The position numbers and the translations under genes were made by a program. This document shows positions 1-9,409 of a stretch of DNA of 64,000 nucleotides, piece by piece. Origin of the DNA: Tetracladium setigerum (Eukaryota; Ascomycota; Leotiomycetes; Helotiales); NCBI GenBank assembly GCA_031472005.1, contig PZJY01000002.1, positions 4,154,001-4,218,000 of the forward strand, written 5' to 3'. Position 1 is the stretch's first letter; each line of letters starts with the position of its first letter. The notes beneath the pieces are model-generated. The model searched no databases. It worked only from the letters and a program-made list of their open reading frames with translations, and had not been told where the DNA came from.

Positions 1-172
1 AACACAAACAGCTCCCTAGGTATATTTCAACCTCCAGCCTTGCACAAAAGCTCCGCACAATAATTATTTTCCGACGCCCGACGAAAAAGTACTTGAGGCC
101 TCACTTCCCCCTCACCCGCCTGATACTTCCTCCTGCTTCTGCCGGCAAGTATACGAAGCAATTCCTGGCAAG

Positions 173-3100
173 ATGTCTTTCATTAAGAAACATATCAAGA
201 AGTTGAAGGGCGATTCCCCCACCAGCAGTGGTGATGATGCGCCCGGCAAACACGAGGGTACCAGCGGGGCTACAAGCAATGGCGCACCAAAACCCGAAAA
301 GACGAGTTCGTGGAACATTATCGGCCGCAAAAGTACAGATCTGAGTCGCAAGGGTGTAGATGTCAGTGGTACTACAACGCCTACAACGACAGACCCGAGA
401 CGTATCAGTCAAGAGGCCGGACGGGCAGAGAAGGCGAGGAGGAGTATGGACAAGGAGAGGAACAAGGTCGAGGCAATCAAGAGAGTCCAATTGGCACGAA
501 TTGAGTCGGCAGCGTTCATGGAAAATGGTCCGGAGGAAATGACGAAGCTGTACAGGCCGTTCAGTATGAATCAGAGCAAGAGGCGAAACAATGAAGTCCG
601 CCTCAAATTCAAGGAATTGGATTTCGCAGGTACGTCTATTTCACCTGTCCCCGAAGGACCGATGACTGACCGGCACGTAGGAAATGTCGGCAACTTAATC
701 ACTTTCCGAGCGAGAATCCACACTATTCGGCGGTTGAGCGCAAAGCTCGTGTTCATCGTCTTCCGTCAACAAACTATAACGGTACAGGGGATCTTGACCG
801 TGTTCAAGCCGAGAGATGAGGTTGTTGGTGAGTTATTTTCTTTCAGTTGGTAGAGTTCTATCTGACAAGATTAGATGAGGACTACAATAATGGAACCATT
901 TCGGAACGCATGGTGCGAAGTGTGGAACATTACCCTCTCGAAACTATCGTAGTCGTTCATGCCAAGCTTCGTAAGGCTGCGCAGCGGGTAAAGAACGCAA
1001 CCATTCATGATTTCGAACTCGATGTTTTCGAGGTACACAAAGTCGGAAACCTCACTGAAAATGTCCCTTTCACTGTATACGATGCAGAGAATATCAACAG
1101 AGAGAAGGCTGATGAGGATGAGGAGCTGGACGATACAATTTTGGATGACTCTCCTCCTGCGTCCCAAGTGTCGTCCGCAAAAAACACGCCAAGAGCCTCC
1201 ACAGAGTTGGCACGGATTCCTAACGTCGACAGTAAAAGTAAGCAGCTGTCTTCCACCAAAGAACCAAGACTTTAAATACTAATATCAAAATAGCCACTTT
1301 AGATGGTGCCAGACCCCAACGGTCACTTCCCCAGCGAGTTCGACTCAACAACAGAATAATAGATCTCCGCACAGGACCAGCACAGGCAGTCTTCCGCATC
1401 CAATCAGGCATTGGTAACTTGTTCCGCTCATACCTCGATGGGCAAGGTTTTATCGAAATTCACACCCCAAAGTTACAAGGTGGTGCAACGGAATCTGGAT
1501 CTTCGGTCTTCGAAGCAAACTATTTTGGACGTACTGCCTTCCTGGCTCAATCGCCCCAACTCGCAAAGCAAATGGCCATCGCTGCGGATTTCGAGAGAGT
1601 ATACGAAGTTGGTCCAGTATTCAGAGCCGAGGACAGTAACACACCTCGCCATTTGACCGAATATACTGGACTCGATCTCGAAATGGCCTTGGAGGAACAT
1701 TATTACGAAGCTCTGGATATCATTGATGGAATGTTCAAGAATTTGTGGCAAGGCATTTACGAACGCTATCAAAAGGAGATCGACGTCATTTCACAATTCT
1801 ATCCTCACGAACGAGTGTTGTGGTTAGAAGAAACACCAAGGATTGCGTTCAAGGACGGGGTTCAGATGCTCATTGACGACGGCTGGGTTGACGAGGAAGG
1901 TAATCCTCCATCTCCTCTCGAGGATTTGGCTACCAGAGCAGAAATCCGACTGGGTGCAATAGTGAGGGAAAAGTACAAGACCGATTATTACATTTTAGAC
2001 AAGTTTCCAGCGTCGGTTCGTCCATTTTACACCATGCCAGATCCAGAGGATCCTCGATACACGAACTCCTTTGATATCTTCATGCGTGGTCAAGAAATTC
2101 TCTCAGGAGGTCAACGCATTCATGATGCCAACTTCCTAGAAAAGAACATGAGGGACAAAGGAATGAAGCCCGAGTCAATGCTAGAGTATATCGAAGGTTT
2201 CCGCTGGGGAGCACCTCCACACGCAGGTTGTGGTATTGGTCTCGAGCGATTGACTTACCTCTTCCTCTCCCTCGGCAACATTCGACTAGCCTCAATGTTC
2301 TACCGCGATCCCAAATCCTTCCCTGTCAAGCCAACTCAACTCGTCCTCCGTCACCCTGAAGCCTCCACCACCAACCCACCTTGGGAGCGCTCATACCGCG
2401 AATCCCAAGGCGAAACAGCTATCACAGATGGCACCGCTACACCCGATAAATCCCTCCTCCAACCCCTTGAAAAACTAATCGCCAACTATGGCGACGCAGC
2501 CAACACATCCTGGCTCGACCCACGTTACCACGTCTGGCGACACGCGAGCACAGGAGCTGCTCAGGGCTTCATCATCCACAACAACTTCGCCATTGCAGTC
2601 GGCAACCCTCTCTGCGCTAAAGCACAATACCCGCAAGTCATCTCAGCATACCTGCAATATCTGAAAGACGAGCACAAAAACATAAAACCAATCTGGATGA
2701 TCGCCGGTCCCGAAGTCGAAGAATACGTCGGCGAGAAGTTCCTCTGGCGCACACTCGCATGCATTGCAGAAGAGCGCGCAAACCCGCGCGATAACCCCGC
2801 CGCAAAAGACAAAGATCTCGATCGCAAACTTCGCCACGCCGAGAAAGAAGGCGTCAAGCAACTATCCGTCCCATGGAATGAAAGCGTCCCTCAATCACTC
2901 AAAGACCAAATCGACGCTCGAATCTCAGACTGGAAGAGCAACCGCAAGGGCACGCAAGTCCACCTTACCGAGATCCGCCCATGGGTAGACGAATCCCACC
3001 GCCGCTACTTCTACGCTCAAGACTCCACAACATCCACCATCCATGCCATCTGCGTCCTGCACCAACTCTCCCCACAAAACGGGTACCAAGTTAAATTCTC

Positions 3101-3479
3101 GCTCGAATTCCCCAACGCCCCCTCAGGCACCATCGAATCCCTCATCCTCTTCTCGCTCAAATCCATCGCTGCGTCGGATGCGGAGGTCAAGAGCGTGACG
3201 TTCGGCACGGGTGCGATGCCGTGGTTGGAAGGCGGGAGGAACCTGGGCAAGACGAAGGTTAAGGCGTTGAAGAAGGCATATGAGGCTATTAATAAACAGT
3301 TTAAGTTGACGAATAAGAGTGAGTTCAGGGAGAAGATGGGTGTGGTTAATGAGCCGGCTTTTGTGTGTTACCCGAGGGGTGGGTTGGGTGCTGGGGGATT
3401 AGAGCGATTATGGGATTTTTGGAGGAGGATGGTTAGACGTGTGTGGAGGAGGATGTGGATTTGGGAGGGGATTGTGTAA
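173..3479 (+). CDS. erdS: ErdS-type aspartyl-tRNA synthetase fused to DUF2156 aminoacyl transferase (ergosteryl-aspartate synthase)
   Basis: I place four exons: 173-629, 681-827, 875-1237 and 1294-3479, giving 1050 residues; all junctions are GT-AG and in phase. Residues 1-145 are a Lys/Arg-rich extension, about 155-290 an OB-fold anticodon-binding domain, and about 330-670 a class II synthetase core with motif 2 (FRAEDSNTPRHLTEY, about residue 432) and motif 3 (GCGIGLERL, about 634). Ordinary cytosolic AspRS ends near there. This protein continues with about 340 residues resembling the DUF2156/MprF-type aminoacyl-tRNA transferase domain (from about 710, ending near FVCYPRGGLG). That fusion is the published architecture of ErdS, which makes Asp-tRNA and moves the aspartate to the 3-beta-hydroxyl of ergosterol. 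Function is assigned from architecture. It is convergent with the phosphatase gene beyond the repeats. No ErdH-like hydrolase is visible in this window. Confidence 0.9.
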
Positions 3480-3480
3480 T

Positions 3481-3700
3481 CTTTCCCACAAGTCGTGGTG
3501 AATATAGTGCTAAGTTTTTTTTTTTTCTCATTTGGGATGCGACATATATACCGAAGCATGATGTTGTTTCTTGCCTTGCTTTTATAGGGGATGGGGAAAT
3601 TCAGAGAGGAGTCTTCTTAAAATCTAATTGGTATTTATCATACCCAATAAACGAGTTCAAAACAAATGAATCCCAAAATGAATATATATGCGCAGGCAGA
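3481..3700 (+). repeat. Dispersed direct repeat, copy A
   Basis: About 215 bp beginning near CCCACAAGTCGTGG recurs in the same orientation at 6656-6870. Shared landmarks are the GTCGTGGTGAATAT start, the ATATATACCGAAGCAT block, a TTGCTTTTATAGG block and GGAGTCTTCTT. Copy A keeps C and G where copy B has T and A, mostly as CpA-to-TpA or TpG-to-TpA. It could be a solo LTR or a small non-autonomous element; I see no coding region or clear terminal inverted repeats. Confidence 0.75.
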
Positions 3701-3990
3701 AATATATATCTTATTATATTTAAATTAAATTAAGATATTAAATAAAACAGCGCGTACATACTTAGAACTGATACCCCTTTCGAATAAGCTATTATAGATT
3801 TAAAGTTAATAATAAATCTTATCCACCTCGTTCGCGATAACTCCTTAAGTCTCCTTATTAAAATTAAAGTACTAACAAATCGAGGCGCTATCATCAAATG
3901 CACAAATAGTTGTGCGGTGATTTCTCCGTCGACACTATCCAGGAGGGGCTCCAGCAATTCGCGGTGTGCTCAGCACCTGCTTGTCTTGGC

Positions 3991-4230
3991 CTTGCTGATT
4001 CGTGAGCCACTGTTTCTAAGACTTCACCACGCCCTCTGCGATATGTAACAAAAATAACATGAGTACACCAAGGCCCCTTGTCTTGACCTTGCCGATTCGT
4101 GAGCCATGATTTCTTGGACTGCACCGCGCCCTCTCCGATTTGCAACAAAAAAACATTTGGCCTTGCTGATTCGTGAGCCACGATTTCTTGGACTGCACCG
4201 CGCCCTCTGCGATTTGCAACAAAAATAAAG
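3991..4230. repeat. Three copies of a 69-bp unit
   Basis: Copies start near 3991, 4088 and 4162. Each carries GATTCGTGAGCCA, then a TTTCT..GACT block, then CGCCCTCT.CGAT.TG.AACA. Copies 2 and 3 are nearly identical; copy 1 is more diverged (for example CACCACGCC for CACCGCGCC). The short frames across it in the minus direction are fragments of the repeat and not a protein. Confidence 0.75.
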
Positions 4231-4341
4231 ACCCCAAGGAATTGTACTTACTCAGTCTTGGTATGGTTCTTCAGCCGAGTTACTATTTCAACTTGATACA
4301 TACGCTTCATTGTACCCAAATTATTCTGGGGAATATCAATT

Positions 4342-5972
4342 TCAACTCGATACGCATCTGCTCCCATCATCTTCTTCTTGGGAATTCACCACCACTCCAC
4401 CTTTTACCAGCATCAACTCATCAACTCTGTGCCGGGCGTACTCGACCCTCATCCAAGTCATTAGGCTCCCGGTACTCGTATCGAGTTCCCAAACCCGTGC
4501 TCGGCGGTGAACCCGCTTCCTGCCGTACGAACCATACCCCCGAACCCACAGCTACCTCCATAGCATAGCCAAGGCCTAGTTTGAGGGATTCCATCGCCAT
4601 ACTGCTGCGGCTTTTGTGGCAGTAGAGCACAAAAGTCATTTACATGATCGTGCCCGCAACCTAGTGCTGAGATGCCTTCTTTGACCAAAGCGTCGTAGAA
4701 GTGAGAGTTGAAGCTAGGACCTTCCGTCGGTTCCCTCCGATGACCCTTGCGTATATCAAGATTGGGATCTCCAAACTCCATAAGAGGGATATGTATGAAA
4801 CCAAGAGATGGATAAAAGCGCGTCTTATTGTCTTCCTTCTTGCGTGCCTTTCGTTGCGCTTGAGAGGCAGTTGTGAACCAGTCAATTTGACTTTGCTTAA
4901 TATAGTCATAGTTAGTGCCATAAAATTTTCCAGGTGTTTGACTATGCGAATCCAGGAAATATAAGGTTGATAATGGGAGTTGTGACGGGAAGGGGGCCAT
5001 AATTTGAACGTAGAAGTTTCCTACGCCATCGACTTGCTCTGGGCCTGGTTCGCAGTGGCTAAGTGGTAAACTTTGAAGTATAGACATCTGTGCCGTACCT
5101 ATTAAGCAATTAATATGTCTCTTGCTGTCCTGGAAGAATCACTGACGAGATAATGTGTGGATACCCTCACTGTCATGATTACCAAAGACAGCCGCGAATG
5201 GAATTTGACGTTGGACAATCGGATTGATTACCTTGAAAAGGGCGGATTGACTATCGAGGACATCGTGGTGTAATTGGTCTCCAGTAAGAACGACAAAGTC
5301 TGGTTTCTCAATGTCTAAGATCTTCTCAATAAATTCTACCGTAAGCGGATCGGCCTCTATTTCTGGTAGATCCTTCCCATCAGCATCGATAGCATCTCTG
5401 CAAACGCCAACACCAGTAACCATATGTGTATCAGAAATCTGAACAATCTTAAATTTACCATCCTCTCGTACCCTTAACGCCACCCGGTCTGATCTCGGCT
5501 TGGCCCTGCCGTGAAGTACGGTCAGTCGTGCCACGGGCGCCTTTGGCTGAGCGTCAAACAGGAGCGATGCCTCCATGAGAGCCCATTGCGGCCGTGGATC
5601 AACGGCATCAATGCCAAAAACAACGTCCACCTCTGTCACAGCTTGGCCAACCGTGCCAGAGAACGCACTTCTCAGTATCCAGATTCCGCCAGGACGACTC
5701 TCCCATAGAAGACCCTGACTACGGTTGGGAGGCGTCTCGCCAACACTAATTTCCATGACGAGCAGGTCCTTAGCTGCAAGCTCTTCCTCGTTCGCCAGTG
5801 CTACATAGAGCCATGCTCTCTGTTGAGACGAATGTAGATAGAGCTCTTTCTCAATGCGGTGCCATTTTCGCGGGTCCAATCCACAGGTCAAAGAGGAACC
5901 TGGCGATTCGAATGTGCATACGGTTAAATCTGTGACAACTTGCTGACTCTGGTGGTCGAACGACTTCGCCAT
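4342..5972 (-). CDS. Dcr2-like calcineurin-fold metallophosphatase, register slip near the 3' end
   Basis: Minus strand, exon 1 5972-5147, intron 5146-5099 (48 bp), exon 2 from 5098. The metallophosphoesterase signature is complete: SDTHM (about residue 178), GDQLHHD (230), GNHDSE (264), a later histidine in HIPLMEF, and GCGHDH (about 426). The order matches fungal Dcr2-type phosphatases; in yeast Dcr2 acts on Ire1 and cell-cycle substrates. As printed, the frame ends at 4461 (487 residues), just after CYGGSCGFGG. One extra base in the 5-base run at 4537-4541 restores the family-like tail (arginine-rich, then WELDTSTG, then VEYARHRVDEL) and a stop at 4342-4344. I take the slip as a probable sequence error; a real late truncation would spare all catalytic residues. 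Confidence 0.85.
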
Positions 5973-7204
5973 TTTGATATGGAAATGGAGAGAGATCCCA
6001 GAAAATTCACGTGGAAAGAAATGCGACTGGCCTCAAGACACGTGATTTGCAGACCAACCCCCCATTCGTAATTTAGCCACCAAGACCAAAAAGACTCTTC
6101 GCGCTACATTTCCAAACATGATATGCGATAATATGGGGCTTGTTCACGAGGAAAGTTAACGAGTAGAAAGTAAAGAGCCAATCATGCGTTGAATTGTTAT
6201 GTATTCATGTTTAATTGGTTGAGAAGTATCTGTAACAACACACACCCAGGAAAAATGTTCACACCGTTTATTATTGCCATTGGTTCGGGGTTGCTGCAAT
6301 CTCTCTCAAACCGAAAATCCAATGCCTTGTTAAAAAGGCTTAAATAGAAAAAGAAAGAAACAACTTCGTCCACCCGCAATGATTGTGGAAGATTCAAAAT
6401 TGTTGCATTTAGCGATCGCTCGAGTTTTCGACTCAGCTGTAGAATATTCGCTTTAGCTGAAGCCTCCATCCTTCCACAGAATGGCATCTCAGTAATTAAC
6501 GCAGCGGATGACATCGAAGATTTACAAGCGATACTGGAGACCCCGTCTATCGCCAATAATGTCAAATGTCTCAGGGTATTTCATGTTGAGTCGCCCTTAC
6601 CAAGTGAATCTTGTCCAATCCTTCTACCGAGGTTTCACTGACACTTGAACAACTTCTCTCCCACAAGTCGTGGTGAATATGGTGCTAAGGTTTTTTTCCT
6701 AATTAAGGATGCGATATATATACCGAAGCATAATATTATTTCTTACCTTGCTTTTATAGGCAAAGGGGAATAGGGAAATTCGGAAAGGAGTCTTCTTTAA
6801 ATTTAATTAATTTTATTATACTTAATTAAAAAGATTAAAATAAATAAATCCTAAAATAAATATATATATTAACTTCAGTAAAGCTATTCCCATCATTTTA
6901 CAAGATGAATAGAATAAAATTAGCTTTCTAAAGTCCCAATTTCGCTTAGCATGAACACACCTATCCGGCTTCACACGACAGCCCTCTTCCATTCATTATC
7001 AATTTTTATTTGACTATAAATCTCACACAAACGAGTTTGTTCATTTCAGTTCTTCTCTTTGTTTCTTTCCTGTCTTGTGATCTTTCTTCCCATCATCACA
7101 GCATGATGGAAGGAGAGGTGGTAAATTGATAAATAGTCACGTGAAAGACGAACCTCCGGGGCTTGACGAACTGGATATAAAAGAATATTATTCAACGAGT
7201 TAAC
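5973..7204. other. AT-rich intergenic stretch with repeat copy B
   Basis: No supported protein gene. It contains the phosphatase promoter side, a long AT-rich tract and the RIP-decayed repeat at 6656-6870. The minus-strand 122-codon frame at 6197-6565 has no recognisable family. Confidence 0.6.
6656..6870 (+). repeat. Dispersed direct repeat, copy B (RIP-decayed)
   Basis: Same orientation as copy A. Where A reads CATGATGTTGTTTCTTGCC, B reads CATAATATTATTTCTTACC: four G-to-A changes, all TpG to TpA. ATCATACCCAAT becomes ATTATACTTAAT. This one-sided drift is what RIP leaves. It is followed by AT-rich sequence of similar decay. Confidence 0.75.
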
Positions 7205-7323
7205 ACATACGACCATAGATTGAGGAGAATTGGGCATCCCGTCCGCTCTGCCATACACAAGCCTCAAATCGGTAGATTAGTAGTTGGGTGGGTGACCACC
7301 AGCGAATCCCTGCTGTTGTATGT
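7205..7323 (+). rRNA. 5S ribosomal RNA
   Basis: This 119-nt sequence matches the fungal 5S rRNA pattern. It starts ACATACGACCATAG, contains CCGTCCGCTCTGCCATAC and the internal control region with TTAGTAGTTGGGTGGGTGAC, then CACCAGCGAATCCC, and ends TGTTGTATGT. The 5' and 3' ends pair to form helix I. A T6 run (7323-7328) directly after it is a typical RNA polymerase III terminator. Single dispersed 5S genes are normal in filamentous ascomycetes. Confidence 0.93.
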
Positions 7324-7329
7324 TTTTTG

Positions 7330-7854
7330 ATTTTTTTTGGAGATACTTTTTGGGGTCCCATTAGCGGGGTTCGATTTAAGGAGTCGGATTTTGGGAAGGA
7401 CTTGAACTGCTAGTGTTTTTCATGATATTGAATATTTGCGGATGGGTAAAATGAGTAGGTAGGTTCATATAGCTCATTCGCTCGTTTTTTTTCTTTTTGC
7501 ACAAAGGTGCTCTGAAGTTGTTGAAGTTCTTGTATAATTTTCTCTCGCTTAGGTCCCCCAATATTTACTTTTGGGCCTGCCCGATAAACACTTCTAAAAT
7601 TACCTCGAAAAAACATGATCGATTCATGCAAAGTCAGGACTATCTTCTCTGGAATTTAAGCCAGCTGCTGGTTCATGAAATTCCAAACTATCCATGAAAG
7701 ATTTCGTATCCAAGTCCGCCACTTGCCCTCCATTTGTGGACGAGCCATAGAAGCTACCCCTCCACCACACCCTTCCCCTAACAACTCTTTTCAAGCCGTG
7801 GAAACAGCGAACCATATAGGGGTAACACAGGTAATATAACGTGCGAGCTACTAA
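7330..7854. other. Intergenic
   Basis: No supported gene. Short minus-strand frames around 7376-7815 lack family resemblance. The part near 7624-7815 could hold a further 3' exon of the neighbouring minus-strand gene, whose last codons (AG|GTGATT) could also be a splice donor. Confidence 0.4.
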
Positions 7855-8985
7855 TCACCTGCAATAATTCGGTAGCAGTTGAGCAGCACCCTCTGCTGAG
7901 CATGCTTGCGCCAATGCCAAGTTATATTGCTTGATTGCGAAGACGGTTGAAACTGTCCCAAAGGCAATACTCACCAGCGTCAATATCAGTACGAGAACCC
8001 CAATCAAAAAAGTCGCCCAAACCGTTACATTTCGCCTATCATTCAACAGCTGTTTCAGATCCCTCGGTGGCTCATTGAAGACCTCAACCAGATCTGCAAG
8101 GCGGGAACGCCAAACATCAAAGTCGGCCAGAGCACCCATGCGCGGCCTGTCGCAGAGTCCCAAGCGGTATAATGGCAACTTTTGTTCTCGGAGCATGAGC
8201 TCGCGCGTCGAGCTATCGCCAAAGGGAAAGAGCAAATTCAATGTGTCAATAGCTTCGTACGGGATCCTGTGAGGAATCAGGGAATTCTTGTCTTTGGAGT
8301 GGTTGAGAAGACAGATTTTGTGCTCGTAGACAGTCAAGGTACGCTGTCTCTTGTCCAAGATCAAGTGATCGGCCAAATTATGCGTCCAGGATATCTTGAT
8401 GCCGCAGGTGTTGACAAGGAAGGAAGCCGTGAAGCTTGGGTCGAGTTGTGCTTTGGGAGATCTCTCTTTTGACTCTTCCTTCTCATGAGAGGATGGGAAT
8501 TGAGACTCCACTAGGGTCTTGAGCGATAGCCGCGGCGACCACTCAATCCTCCCAACGTTCGCCTGTACAGGGCCGATTGCTACGCTCTCCGACTGGACAT
8601 TGATCGTCAATAGAAGTCGCGTCGTCAGCTCCAGTGACCGTAAAATCGCAGCATCATCGACGCCTTGGAATTGTTGGCGTAGGAGTTGTAAGAGGTCTTC
8701 TTTCGGCTTTTCGCTATTATTCTTGAGAGTCTGAATGAGGTCGATAGTGCCATCGATTGTTTCTGCTGCAAAATCCGACTGGTGGTCCCTCAGATGTGAC
8801 AATTCCTCTCTGATATAATCGATGAAGGAGGTATATTCATCTTCTTGGAAAGTCTGAAAGGCGAGGCTAGAACTGGGCCAAATTAGGGATACAAACTCGA
8901 ACTTTGAAGAGTTGTTCAGGCGTATGAGGTCTTCGAGGATTGTTTTGGTGAAGAAGGAGGTTGTCCGGTAGTTATCTGCAGCCAT
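7855..8985 (-). CDS. Unknown fungal protein with C-terminal membrane segment
   Basis: Single-exon frame on the minus strand; the first ATG (MAADNYRTTSFF) is at 8985, giving 376 residues. The open frame extends upstream only through a GTG. The body is predicted mostly helical and polar, with no motif I recognise. Near the C terminus a hydrophobic stretch (WATFLIGVLVLILTLVSIAF, about residue 325) is followed by a short tail with two cysteines. This shape, a soluble body followed by LN-RR and one membrane segment, is common among uncharacterised Pezizomycotina proteins. It is divergent from the protease-like gene at 9410, with 424 bp between start codons. Function unknown. Confidence 0.75.
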   Translation of the reverse strand: MAADNYRTTSFFTKTILEDLIRLNNSSKFEFVSLIWPSSSLAFQTFQEDEYTSFIDYIREELSHLRDHQSDFAAETIDGTIDLIQTLKNNSEKPKEDLLQLLRQQFQGVDDAAILRSLELTTRLLLTINVQSESVAIGPVQANVGRIEWSPRLSLKTLVESQFPSSHEKEESKERSPKAQLDPSFTASFLVNTCGIKISWTHNLADHLILDKRQRTLTVYEHKICLLNHSKDKNSLIPHRIPYEAIDTLNLLFPFGDSSTRELMLREQKLPLYRLGLCDRPRMGALADFDVWRSRLADLVEVFNEPPRDLKQLLNDRRNVTVWATFLIGVLVLILTLVSIAFGTVSTVFAIKQYNLALAQACSAEGAAQLLPNYCR

Positions 8986-9409
8986 TGTGCTATTGTCTTG
9001 GCGTGATAGTCTTGGCACTCGCTCAAGTCTTGTGGGACGTACAAAGTTAGAGAGAGGCTTCTATCGCTTTTTCCAAGACCACGAGTTTGATATATTGCGC
9101 ACATTCACTGATCGAAAATGTATCAAGTATGCTCTATCTAGTACCATTATCGAGGCTATGCTGCAACTCTGCCTCACACTCAGCCGTCAAGCCATCAAGC
9201 CACCAAACCACCTCCAATAACCAGAGCCTTGCCAAACCAGTTGCCTCACAAGAAGATAATGCAACTTGAAACGAAGCTGGTCATATGACCAATCCCTTTT
9301 CCTTCCTTGGAATCGGAATTTTCACAAGAAAAAACCTCAGCCAGAACTGCAGTATTCCCCACAAGCTACGTCCAGCAGTCGCGATGAGACTGACCACCAG
9401 TAATCCTAA
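8986..9409. promoter_or_regulatory. Divergent intergenic promoter region
   Basis: A 424-bp gap lies between the ATGs of the divergent genes at 8985 and 9410. I see no clear TATA box. The arrangement allows, but does not prove, shared regulation. Confidence 0.4.

Larger units (their letters stand above)
3480..4341. other. AT-rich intergenic stretch with repeats
   Basis: No gene is seen here. It holds the less decayed copy of a dispersed repeat (3481-3700), a very AT-rich tract with poly-T and TATATA runs, and a triplicated 69-bp unit (3991-4230). It separates the convergent ErdS and phosphatase genes. Confidence 0.7.

Noticed and set aside
6197..6565. 122-codon minus-strand frame between the phosphatase and the repeat
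   Set aside because: No recognisable family, AT-rich RIP-affected surroundings, and no supporting splice or start context.
3481..6870. Intact LTR retrotransposon between the two direct repeats
   Set aside because: The interior holds a host phosphatase gene and no reverse transcriptase, integrase or gag-like frame.
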